In this document: positions 50,358-60,041 of the stretch, in pieces
Layout of the letters: the number at the start of each line of letters is the position of its first letter
How positions within the stretch are numbered: the stretch's first letter is position 1
Assembly: GCA_963678675.1 (NCBI GenBank)
Contig: OY783193.1
Coordinates: forward strand, 31,587,082 to 31,651,081
Length of the DNA: 64,000 nt
Origin: Xiphydria camelus
Lineage: Eukaryota > Arthropoda > Insecta > Hymenoptera > Xiphydriidae
Direction of reading: 5' to 3'
Notes under the pieces: generated by a model
The model's database searches: none
What the model was told of the DNA's origin: nothing
The model's input: only the letters and a program-made list of their open reading frames with translations
Translations under genes and position numbers: made by a program

Positions 50358-51597
50358 TTAGTGTACAGAGCTTTGCTTAAGGTACTCCATCAGAACGTCC
50401 TTAGCAGGTGTCTCTTCTCCAAAGTCCTACAAACAATTATACGTAATCCAAGTTATTAAAAGTAATGATGAAATGGATAAGACAGCTTTTCCAAGAGTAG
50501 ATCAGAAAAGGCTTCACTCAGCAAGATTTATAAATATTGGGTTCTACTCAGTAGAGGGAGCCAAATAATGTCATCAAAAGTTGTGCGACTGGATATTTTG
50601 GTAAAGTAAAATTATTTTGCACGGAGGAGTATATCCAATTTAAAGTATTACTCTGAATTATGCAATCTAATTTAGAGACAATAACAGATCATTCAGATCA
50701 GTACCTTGATAACGACGCAGGAGCACCCGACAACTTTACGCGCTTTGCCTGCATTATCAATTTTGCACAGTCCAGCCCACTCTCCCAGTTTCTTATTGTT
50801 GTCTACCTTGATCAGGGGAATCTGATGCTCATTACACAATGCTTGTACCAATGTTTTGTACATCGGCTCGTCACAATTCTCAGCCAGAATGCACAACATT
50901 GCTTGTCTTCTGCAAACCGTCAAAACAATAGGCACATCTTAGTTTTGGAATAATTACGTATCAGTCGTATCAGATGAATAAATATGATCAGAAAGGCATG
51001 CTGCAGCATGGATTTAAAAAATTTGGGTTCGTCTCAGTCGAGGGAGCCTGTAGGTTCATCATATAAACTTTGACTCGAATTACTAGAAATATCTCCTTAT
51101 ATTCTTAGAAATACTTACTTATCGAGAGCTTTGGCAGCTTCGTGGAGACCGTGCACGACACCATCGTGGATGAGTGCGTTTTTTAAAACTTCTTGGAGAG
51201 CAGTGTTCACATCCATGGGTCCTCCTCCTGCCACTGCGGAGGGGATATCATCGCTGAAAGTAGAAGGCTTCCGTGAGAAAACGTGATAATCTAAACACTT
51301 GCCTTTCGAACATTTCCTCGACGTAATGCAACTTGTCACGGAAATTAATCTGGATTCGCCATGAATAGTACACTTCGGAGTTGACAATGGAGGTGAGGTT
51401 AAGCCACGTTTTTACGACTAAAACTTTTACTCTAAACTTGACAGTCTCGCGGAGGAATCAACTGGATGACGTATTTTCACTTTCTCGGTAAATTTTTAGA
51501 CGCGAAGTTATTCGTTAACAACGACGTAAACATTAGCGTTAACACAATTCCGTAATTAGACGTTTTAGACTATAACTTACGTTTCCACGTCAGACAT
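50358..51597 (-). CDS. RpS12: 40S ribosomal protein S12 (eS12)
   Basis: Small-subunit beak protein. Four coding exons: 51581-51597, 51119-51253, 50705-50909, 50358-50426; 426 nt, 141 residues. The product starts [17 protein letters not shown], continues [59 protein letters not shown] and ends [10 protein letters not shown] 5' UTR exon probably lies near 51751-51770, spliced to an acceptor at 51617. Introns 2 and 3 each hold a box C/D snoRNA candidate, in keeping with RPS12 being a snoRNA host gene in vertebrates. Its 3' end converges with that of ZMYND10, 204 bp away. Confidence 0.97.
50498..50581 (-). ncRNA. Box C/D snoRNA candidate in RpS12 intron 3
   Basis: Minus strand: box C TTGATGA (50571-50577), guide-like GGCTCCCTC just before a D' box CTGA, and box D CTGA (50502-50505), about 80 nt long. 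Clearly related to the candidate in intron 2. The extra base pairs of a terminal stem are weak. Confidence 0.55.
50984..51066 (-). ncRNA. Box C/D snoRNA candidate in RpS12 intron 2
   Basis: Minus strand: perfect box C ATGATGA (51056-51062), guide-like CAGGCTCCCTC before D' box CTGA (in CGACTGAGACG), and box D CTGA (50988-50991). CAGGCTCCCTC is complementary to the conserved 18S rRNA stretch GAGGGAGCCTG (from knowledge of 18S). Size and intronic place fit a C/D snoRNA. Confidence 0.65.
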
Positions 51598-51750
51598 GAT
51601 TTCTGCAGACTTGTGAACTGAAATAAATAAAATGGATTAATGTTTATAGGTTGAAGATCACGTTGGGATGTTGCTCCGCTTTCCTGAGGAGACGATGTCA
51701 CTGAAATAGCTCGATTCATCCGATAACAATACGAAGCATGTTTCAATTAC

Positions 51751-51770
51751 CTTCTTTAACCGGAAAGAGG
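51751..51770 (-). promoter_or_regulatory. Pyrimidine initiator and 5' UTR exon of RpS12
   Basis: Minus strand reads CTCTTTCCGGTTAAAGAAG followed by a GTAATT donor, the usual form of a ribosomal protein first exon: a TOP tract and a short leader. The core TCTTTCCGGTT equals that upstream of RpL10Ab. Confidence 0.5.
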
Positions 51771-51993
51771 AATGACGGACGGCGACGGACGCGTCGTCCT
51801 TTCTCGGTATCAGTCGATATTTACCGATTGAACGTGACGAATACGAAGCCACCTCTATTTCATCAGCCGAAGCAGGCACAACCAAATATAACTTTAACGG
51901 TAATACAGCTGCCTTATTAAATACACGATAGCAAAGTGGCGCCACCGTGACTGCACACTACTATACGCGGTGAATTCAAATGCGTACCGTGTA

Positions 51994-52204
51994 CACCCGG
52001 GGACACGGCATCTGTCGCTGGTGACTTTTTTAAACGTTATTTTTAAACGTACTAACCAATAATTAATAATCCTCATGCTTTCATTAACGAGAGTAGACGC
52101 CACCGTAGCTAATGAGCGCATGATAATTAATTATTCATTGGTTAGTACGTTTAAAAATAACGTTTAAAAAAAGTCACCAGCGACAGATACCGTGTCCCCG
52201 GGTG
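51994..52204. mobile_element. Palindromic MITE family A, copy 2
   Basis: CACCCGGGGACACGGCATCT at the left, inverted arm ending CGTGTCCCCGGGTG; TA at 51992-51993 and 52205-52206. Inner arms AACGTACTAACCAAT / ATTGGTTAGTACGTT. Very like copy 1. Confidence 0.85.
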
Positions 52205-52206
52205 TA

Positions 52207-52419
52207 CACCTGGGTTCACGGATTCTGGACATAGTGACTTTTCAAAATGTCATATCTCAATATACTAACCAATGAATAATTAATAATCATGCTTTCATTA
52301 GCCAGGGCAAAGGCCGCATTAGCTAATGAAAGTATGAGATTTAATTGCTAATTGGCTGTTACGTTTAAAAATTACATTTTGAAAAGTCATTATGTTCAGA
52401 ATCTCCGTGAACCCGGGTG
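52207..52419. mobile_element. Palindromic MITE family A, diverged copy 3
   Basis: CACCTGGGTTCACGG at the left and CCGTGAACCCGGGTG at the right; TA at 52205-52206 (shared with copy 2) and 52420-52421. More diverged inside (ATACTAACCAATGAATAA), so an older subfamily. Confidence 0.8.
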
Positions 52420-52421
52420 TA

Positions 52422-52830
52422 CCATATGTCCGCGATCAAACCTACCATAGCAAAATTGCGAGTTTTGCATGAGCACCTCCGTGGGTCTCCTCGTCCAATA
52501 GAATCACCGGAGAAGCATGAATGCGCATGCGTAGTCATCCGCGGGTTTTTGCGTCGTCAGCAAGTTCAGATCGGTTTCAATGAAATTTCAATAGGCGCTT
52601 TCCATTTAACTGATACAAGTCGATACAAGTCGATACAAGTCGACACAAAATTAAACCATTGGTTCTTTCTGCTGGAGCCTGCCAATAAGTTGGTGGATCG
52701 AATAGAAGTGTGTCGATTTGTGTCATAAATAGAAAGCACCCATTGAAATCGATCTGAACTTGTTGACGACGCCAATGGGTGCTTTCCATTTACACGACTC
52801 CCAGCGACTTTTGTGCCGACTCTCACCACA
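52422..52830. mobile_element. MITE family B, copy 3, interrupted by another inverted-repeat insertion
   Basis: Starts CCATATGTCCGCGATCA right after the TA shared with family A copy 3, and follows family B to CAGCAAGTTCAGATCGGTTT. There another element with CAATAGGCGCTTTCCATTTA / GAAAGCACCCATTG arms and GATACAAGTC triplicate enters; the family B loop resumes as CGATCTGAACTTGTTGACGA and then gives way to a second CAATGGGTGCTTTCC segment. The right half is lost. Confidence 0.7.
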
Positions 52831-53184
52831 AGGGTAATGGAACGCTCGCTAGGCTAGTAGAGCGGTAAATTCAAATATTTTCTATACTAATTTAGGACTG
52901 GAGGGGTATACCTAGATGCAAAACCCGCCAAGTCACATTTATAGCAATTTTATGAATATACTTATAGCATAAGTATATTCATAAAATCTTTGAACTGGCT
53001 ACAGTATAAAACGTACCTAAGTATAAAACGTTTTCAAACATAATAGTAATACTCATTATTAATATACATTTTTGAAGTATATATGTAAAATCTTACATTT
53101 TTGGAAAGATTATTAATGGAAGTATAAATATTGTAAAATTTATTTATTTCACGCATTCAGCATTTCAGATGAATGTGTACAGTA
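52831..53184. other. AT-rich spacer
   Basis: Contains a short palindrome TATAGCATAAGTATATTCATA near 52970 (not quoted in full) but no gene or named repeat. Confidence 0.35.
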
Positions 53185-54178
53185 CACAGGTAGCACACTG
53201 ACGTTAGAATAACGTCTCAGACGTCATTTTTTGGTCAGTATAGGGTTTCAGACGTCAATTGTCGTAATATTAACGTCACAGGGACGTCATATTTACGACG
53301 TACCTTGGACGTCAAAATTCAACGTCTTTTTCACGGAACTTTTCCGTCATTTTTAATGACGAACGAGACTTAGAAAAATTTCGGTCTCCTGCAAATAGGT
53401 ATAGCGACTTGAAAATTTATTTGTGAATAAATGGACAAAAATTGTAATTTGTTCAATTATTATAATAAATCAATAAATTATTTTATTTCGAGTCTCCAGA
53501 GTATGTTGAGCAAGTTATAAACTATACTGTTTATTAAAAAGCACAGATTATTAAAGTAAATGAAAGACAATCAATTAATGTAGAATGAATAAATATTCAT
53601 ATAATTATTTATTTATTTATTTAAATTTATTTATTATTTAGATATATCTTGCATAAACGCAAATTGATATTAATATCAATTTGCGTCTATGCAAGAATAT
53701 TTATCAAAAGACAATCATAAATTTAGAAAAATGTTGAGAAAAGAATAATACAATTATAAAATCTTATTTATTCAAGCTCTTTCTTATTGACAGGAAAAGC
53801 AATATACATTTATTCATCAAACTTCATATGAACACCAATAGTAATAATATTTATAACCACAAGAGCGCGCAGCAGATGAGGACTTGAGGACACCGACCGA
53901 TCAACGAAGTTAAGCAGCAAAAAGTGCGGACACTCTCTAGTTGGATGGGTGACCGCTCACGTTGAAAATATATACGTCAGACCTAACCTTTTAGAACCGT
54001 TATATTTTACGTCATCACAACGTCCGGTAGAACGTTATTATGACGTGATTTTTCTGACGTTGTGTGGATGTGCAATTAAGCCGTCTTTGCGACGTTAAAA
54101 TGACGTCATATTTTTCGTCATCTGACGTCATAACTGACCTTCAAAGAACGTCATTTCGACGTTGATGTGCTACCTGGG
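53185..54178 (+). mobile_element. ACGTC-array TIR element with 5S-rRNA-derived segment, copy 1
   Basis: TA-flanked (53183-53184, 54179-54180) with ends CACAGGTAGCACACTGACGT and GTGCTACCTGGG. Both subterminal 250-bp zones are packed with ACGTC/GACGT motifs, many as TGACGTCA. The interior is AT-rich and has a 48-bp perfect palindrome (CTTGCATAAACGCAAATTGA and its inverse, 53648-53696). At 53895-53960 it contains GACCGATCAACGAAGTTAAG and TTGGATGGGTGACCGC, matching the middle of 5S rRNA including box A and box C. No protein. Confidence 0.8.
53895..53960 (+). other. 5S rRNA-derived segment (internal promoter region) inside the element
   Basis: CCGATCAACGAAGTTAAGCA corresponds to 5S CCGATCACCGAAGTTAAGCA (box A side), and TTGGATGGGTGACCGC equals the box C side; the piece between is diverged. 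The 5' and 3' ends of 5S rRNA are absent, so it is not a 5S gene. Copies: minus strand at about 54451-54496 plus 55854-55878 (split), and 56698-56763. Confidence 0.75.
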
Positions 54179-54497
54179 TATGCTTTAAAAAATAATATGA
54201 TGCGACATTGTAACTAATATAAGTTTTCCTTTCCCAGGTAGCACACTAACGTCGAAATGACGTTTTTGAAGGTCAGTTCTGACGTCAGATGACGAAAAGT
54301 ATGACGTCATTTTAACGTCGCAAAGACGGTTTAATTGCATATCCACACGACGTCAGAAAAATCACGTCATAATGACGCCCTACCGTACGTTGTGATGACG
54401 TAAAAAATAACGGTTCTAAAAGGTTACGTCTGACGTATATCTTTTCATCGTGAGCGGTCACCCATCCAAGTACTGTCCGCACTTTTTGCTGCTTTTC

Positions 54498-55853
54498 AGG
54501 AGAGCGTCCACCAAAGTGGCGTGGCGCGCGACATGGCACAGACGTGGCAGTGGCATGACAGTTTATTCCGACTCGTCCAGCAATTAGCCTTTTAGGAAAG
54601 ATGCGGGACTACGAACTCATTACCAGCCTGGATTCTCCGAAACAGACCGCGTCCGTTGTCATTATGACTAATGATGGGATTAATTCTAAATTAGTGCTTC
54701 GCTTAGATATCAAGCTGCATGAACCGATGTGTCGAATTCTGTCTATCGTGAGACGGAACAAGGGGCGATTGGATAGACTCGCGTGGAGACTCTCGAGATT
54801 CGAACGTCAAGAACTGCGGATTTTTGGAAAATCGGAAGAGTATCTCGAGTATAGGGCGGAGGAAAAAGAGAAGTGGTGAAAATTACTGCCTGGAAAATTT
54901 TCATTGTAAGAAAAGAAAGGATGACGGTGCTAAGAGGGTTTTTAGCGTAAAAGAGGGGTCTGTCCCGTAATAAAAGAGAAATGGACATAGGCATCGGAGT
55001 TCGCATCCAAGGGCATACTACCTGTTCCGTGTTACCATAGACGGACTTCGACCCGTCGGTTCGTTTCGTTTGATAAAAAATCACAATTGGAAATACCTCG
55101 CGAAACATACGGTTAATCTTGGCAGGTAAAAGAGATCTAATTCGGCGAATGTAAACCGCGAATGCCTCGATCTTTTTCGGAAGACAATGACCGTACGGAT
55201 CGTCGCGAATTATTAAATAGAATTAAATGATAATTATGGGGGAACAAATATTCGATTTAATAATTAAAAATAATATTTCTTTACGTCAATTACATCTAAA
55301 ACTCTCAATTTTTCTAATTTTTTACGGGGACATTTTTTTACCGTAGAAGGAATTAACACTAAACCCCAATGATTGAAAAATTTCACCGTGTTATTCAATG
55401 GAAATCAGAAAAAGCGATTGAGACACCCCTAAATATTGAGTGAGAATGTGCACCCGACGGCATATTCAAAGTTACATTAAATACTAACGTTTTAAGTGCC
55501 CGCCAAGACAATTCATTAAAAAAGCTTTTTTTTGAATCAGTCTAATATACGTTATACTGTATATGTTACAACATAGCATTCGGTTTGCACCGATTCGTTA
55601 AAATTACCGAAACGGTGAGTAGGTATACCCTATAGTGTGAACGGGCTGCTAGTAGCACGTCGCAAAAAGTAGAACCGGTAAAAGCGCAGTGACGTGACAT
55701 GCCACTAGCACGTTTCTGGCTGCGCTACTTCGGTGTGCGCTGATTAATTTCTTACCGTGTGTTGGTTTCAACTTGAAGTGACATGCTAGATGAATGCTAC
55801 TTGCCATGTCGCTGCCACGTCGCATGCCACGCCACTTTGGTGGGCGTTCTCCC
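54498..55853. mobile_element. 1.36 kb TIR element inserted in copy 2, CCACCAAAGTGGCGTGGC ends
   Basis: GGAGAGCGTCCACCAAAGTG and GGCGTGGC at the left, inverted GCCACGCCACTTTGGTGGGC and GTTCTCC at the right. It breaks the sequence GCTGCT-TAA-CTTCG of the host element; TAA follows the right end and a degraded TTT stands at the left, consistent with a 3-bp TAA duplication. Contains one ORF of unknown function. Confidence 0.7.
54601..54879 (+). CDS. Hypothetical ORF inside the 54498-55853 element
   Basis: 92 codons from MRDYELITSLDSPKQTASV to EYRAEEKEKW; arginine-rich (RRNKGRLDRLAWRLSRFERQ) with a charged end. No family recognised and no intron sites obvious. It could be a remnant of an accessory protein of the transposon or of captured host sequence, or chance. 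Confidence 0.2.
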   Translation: MRDYELITSLDSPKQTASVVIMTNDGINSKLVLRLDIKLHEPMCRILSIVRRNKGRLDRLAWRLSRFERQELRIFGKSEEYLEYRAEEKEKW

Positions 55854-56471
55854 TAACTTCGTTGATCGGTCAGTGTCCTTGAGTCTTCATCTGCTGCACG
55901 CTCCTGTGGTTAACAATATTATTACTATTGGTGTTCATATGAAGTTTGATGAATAAATGTATGTTGCTTTTCCAGTCAATAAGAAAGAGCTTGAATAAAT
56001 AAGATTTTATAATTGTATTATTCTTTTCTCAACATTTTTCTAAATTTATGATTGTATCTTTTGATAAATATTCTTGCATAGACGCAAATTGATATTAATA
56101 AATAAATAATTATATGAATGTTTATTCATCCTACATTAATTGATTGTCTTTCATTTACTTTAATAATCTGTGCTTTTTAATAAATAGTATAGATTATAAC
56201 TTGCTCAACATACTCTGGAGACTCGAAATCAAATAATTTATTGATTCATAATTAAACAAATTACATTTTTTGTCCATTTATTCACAAATAAATTTTCAAG
56301 TCTCTATATATGCAGGAGACCGAAATTTTTCTAACAATAAGTCTCGTTCGTCATTAAAAATGACGGAAAAGTTCCGTCAAGAAGACGTTGAATTTTGACG
56401 TCCAAGGAACGTCGTAAATATGACGTCCCGGTGACGTTAATATTACGACAACTGACGTCTGAAACCCTATA

Positions 56472-57471
56472 CCCAGGTAGCACATCAACGTCGAAATGAC
56501 GTTTTTTGAAGGTCGGTTCTGACGTCAGATGACGAAAAATATGACGTCATTTTAACGTCGCAAAGACGGCTTAATTGCACATCCACACGACGTCAGAAAA
56601 ATCACGTCATAATAACGTTCTACCGGACGTTGTGATGACGTAAAATATAACGGTTCTAAAAGGTCAGGGGGGGGTCTGACGTATATCTTTTCATCGTGAG
56701 CGGTCACCCATCCAACTAGAGAGTGTCCGCACTTTTTGCTGCTTAACTTCGTTGATCGGTCGGTGTCCTCAAGTCCTCATCTGCTGCGCGCTCTTGTGGT
56801 TATAAATATTATTACTATTGGTGTTCATATGAAGTTTGATGAATAAATGTATATTGCTTTTCCTGTCAATAAGAAAGAGCTTGAATAAATAAGATTTTAT
56901 AATTGTATTATTCTTTTCTCAACATTTTTCTAAATTTATGATTGTCTTTTGATAAATATTCTTGCATAGACGCAAATTGATATTAATATCAATTTGCGTT
57001 TATGCAAGATATATCTAAATAATAAATAAATTTAAATAAATAAATAAATAATTATATGAATATTTATTCATTCTACATTAATTGATTGTCTTTCATTTAC
57101 TTTAATAATCTGTGCTTTTTAATAAACAGTATAGTTTATAACTTGCTCAACATACTCTGGAGACTCGAAATAAAATAATTTATTGATTTATTATAATAAT
57201 TGAACAAATTACAATTTTTGTCCATTTATTCACAAATAAATTTTCAAGTCGCTATACCTATTTGCAGGAGACCGAAATTTTTCTAAGTCTCGTTCGTCAT
57301 TAAAAATGACAGAAAAGTTCCGTCAAAAAGACGTTGAATTTTGACGTCCAAGGTACGTCGTAAATATGACGTCCCTGTGACGTTAATATTACGACAATTG
57401 ACGTCTGAAACCCTATACTGACCAAAAAATGGCGTCTGAGACGTTATTCTAATGTCAGTGTGCTACCTGGG
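56472..57471 (-). mobile_element. ACGTC-array element, copy 3 (complete)
   Basis: Ends CCCAGGTAGCACATCAACGT and GTGCTACCTGGG, TA on both sides (56470-56471, 57472-57473). Contains the whole plan: ACGTC arrays, the 5S-derived segment (56698-56763), the 48-bp palindrome (about 56962-57009) and AT-rich core. Inserted into copy 2 at a TA. Close to copy 1 in sequence, so both are fairly recent. Confidence 0.85.
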
Positions 57472-58266
57472 TACTGACCAAAAAATTCACAGATCTCGCA
57501 ATCCTTGCAACTATCGGGGACTTTGAAAATGATACGAAAAATATATAAATGATATTGTTATTAACTATGTATTACAATGCAAAAAAGATATATAATCATA
57601 TAATAGCATATTGTATATCTACCCCGCGATATTACAAAAAAAGTACCTACCTAATTCTTTTTTGTTTTACGAATACAATGAACAGGAAATATATAAATTA
57701 TTAGAATGCCTATATACATTGGTGTGGCACGTCAGATTATGTTAGTTTATCATGTTTTAAGAATCGTCACCAAAGATTTATCAGGATAAAAAATTTTCTA
57801 GAGGTCGCTCACGAATTTTGAAAATTCAAAAACAGTGAAAAATCGATTTTTTTTTCATAACATTTTTTTTTCTTTCTACTTCGAATACAACATACATCTC
57901 TGATACTAATCGAATATAAAATGACACTGGTTCGTAACCCTCATTTTCTATATAATCCTCAAACTCAATATCCTCGTCGCTGTTGTAAATCATGTCATCA
58001 TTTTCAGCTCCGAATTATCCTCCTCCTCCTCCAAAATTCAAAGAAGCTTTAGTTGTTTTTCTGATTTCGCACTAGCAAACTCGAGAAGTAGGTAGATACC
58101 TTTATTGGTAATAAAAATCTCTCTATTAAGTATATAATATGTAGTTATTTTCGTTATTAGGGCGTGAAGCGCTGTTTCTAGCGCGAGTGTGAAGTTTACC
58201 GCACGAGCGAAGCGAGTACGGCAATCACACTCGTTAGAACGGCGCGAAACAACCAAATAACGAATT
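57472..58266. other. AT-rich spacer with an acidic minus-strand open stretch
   Basis: Minus strand about 58010-57845 reads ENDDMIYNSDEDIEFEDYIE followed by NEGYEPVSFYIRLV, an acidic region like transposase N-termini, but it lacks a start and ends in a lysine-rich tail. Not enough to call a gene. Confidence 0.25.
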
Positions 58267-58454
58267 CTATTTTTTGTCACTAAGTGTCAAATACGAGGTT
58301 GACGATTTCACGCACTGCGCAGGTTATTTCACGCACTGCGCAGGTTATTTCACGCACTGCGCAACTTTTCACGAATTGGTGTGTGAAAGATGATTTCACA
58401 TGCGTTGAGGACGCCCATGAAACCGAGTATTTGACACTGAGTGACAAAAAATAG
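58267..58454. repeat. Inverted-repeat element with internal 21-bp tandem repeat
   Basis: TTTTTTGTCACTAAGTGTCA and its inverted copy bound the element. Inside, ATTTCACGCACTGCGCAGGTT is present about 2.8 times in direct tandem (58305-58363); unit stated as ATTTCACGCACTGCGCAGG. Confidence 0.65.
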
Positions 58455-58723
58455 TTTTTCCTCACTCATGCCCATTTCGAAGCCTTTTCCAGGCTATTTT
58501 TAGACCGTAAGATGGCGTTTTTCCCGCATGACACCGACCGGGTGTCCGCAGGCTGTCAAAAGATTGTTTAGTCCGAAGTGGGTCCTTTTTCCAAACTGAT
58601 AAACGTAACATGAAATGAGCCGTGTATACTTCTGTTTGTTTTGTTTTGAGAAATGGGCATTCGTGAGGAAAAATAGTAAGTATACATCATTCGGCTGAAA
58701 TCCTCGGATTTTTAAGACTGTTT

Positions 58724-59078
58724 AATTCGACTAAAAAAATTTATAAAAAAATTTGAATAAAAAAGAACTTGCCGCGTTTAAGTTTTCATATTTTGTCCAC
58801 TATACCGAATAATTGGTAGTGCTTGGACGGTGTTAGAGTGATTCATAAATTGCACTGCCGAAGTCAAATTCAGAGAAATTCAGAAGGCCCCCGCCTGATC
58901 GGTTTCTCGTACGACATTCGGTATACTGGTGGTATCATATAAGTGTATGAATTTATTTAAAATCATAAGTGCATAAAAATCGAGTATAATTCTGTGTCTG
59001 AATTTTTTATTTTGAAGGGAAAAAACGCGGCAAGTTCTTTTTTATTAAAATTTTTTTATAAATTTTTTTAGTCGAATT
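58724..59078. repeat. Inverted-repeat MITE, ATTCGACTAAAAAAATTTAT ends
   Basis: ATTCGACTAAAAAAATTTAT plus GAACTTGCCGCGTTT at the left; inverted AAACGCGGCAAGTTC and GTCGAATT at the right. Loop has no ORF. Confidence 0.7.
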
Positions 59079-59355
59079 TTGTAGTCACTTGATTTACAAT
59101 AATTTCCCTTTCAAATGATGCCTTTTACTTTTTATATATTACTCTTGAACATGGCGATCTTAATTGATTTCAAATCTTTTTTGGAGAGTATTTTACGTAT
59201 CAATTTTTGTTGGCATTGAATGAACATGCCGACTTTCTTTACAGAGAATCTGTTTTTGTGGGGGGATTTCACTACTTTTTGGAATTTATTCATGAGGAGA
59301 ATACGTACATGTAGGAGAATAGCTTTTTATTACTAAGTGTATTATTGTAGAACGT

Positions 59356-60005
59356 GTAGGTTAGAAGATTTTCATGAAGACTCACGATTTTCTGACATGT
59401 CATCTCGTACAGGTGCAACCGAAGAGGATCTAGCTCATGTCCTGTCCGTAAAAAGATGACTCGATGGATCGGAGAATGTCAGGCTTGTCACCGAGCGCCT
59501 TTCACCCATAGTACTTTCATTGCAATATGCGATTTTCGTTTAAACTATTCCTGCTCTAAGTAACTTTTACTTCTTTCAAAGCATTTACCTTGTACGAATT
59601 GTTGGTCGTAGGAGGCAACGATCAATGATTGTGACTAATCGTAGACAAATTATTCCTCCGATGATGTTCCAGTTGCACAACAATTGCCTTTTAGTTTTAA
59701 TAGACGAACTTGTCTACGACGAATCTCTATTATCGATCGCTGCCTCCTACCACGAACAGTTCATAAAAGGTGATTACCTTGAAAGAAGTAAAAGTTATTT
59801 AACGCTGGAATAGTTGAATGAAACGAGAAGCGCGTATTGCAATTAATGTACCGTAGGTAATAGGCGCTCGGTGACAAGCCTGACATTCTCCAATGTCCAT
59901 CGAGTCATCTTTTTACGGACAGGACACGAGCTAGATCCTCTTCGGTTGCACCTGTACGAAATGACATATCAGAAAATCGTGAGTTCACGAAAATCTTTTA
60001 ACCTA
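59356..60005. mobile_element. 650-bp palindromic MITE
   Basis: GTAGGTTAGAAGATTTTCAT and ACTCACGATTTTCTGACATG at the left recur inverted at the right (TATCAGAAAATCGTGAG, TTTTAACCTAC). Arms also share CGTACAGGTGCAACCGAAGA and GACTCGATGGA. The ORF at 59625-59813 lies in the fold-back and is an artefact. Confidence 0.75.
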
Positions 60006-60041
60006 CTCGTTCTCCAGTAATACTTACAATTAATATACCTG

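Larger units (their letters stand above)
54233..56470 (-). mobile_element. ACGTC-array element, copy 2 (split by two insertions)
   Basis: Opposite orientation to copy 1. Starts CCCAGGTAGCACACTAACGT; interrupted in its 5S-like segment by the 54498-55853 element and, near its far end (GAAACCCTATA), by copy 3. One half of the central palindrome has been lost (about 56090). The remaining few bases after copy 3 (CTGACCAAAAAATT) then leave the family consensus. Confidence 0.75.

Noticed and set aside
53895..53960. A 5S rRNA gene
   Set aside because: Only the central part of 5S is present, diverged between the boxes, without the 5' and 3' ends; it sits inside transposon copies.
58305..58363. CRISPR-like direct repeats
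   Set aside because: Units are contiguous with no spacers; this is a simple tandem repeat in a eukaryotic fold-back element.
59625..59813. 62-codon ORF
   Set aside because: Lies in the loop and arm of a palindromic MITE and is not conserved-looking.
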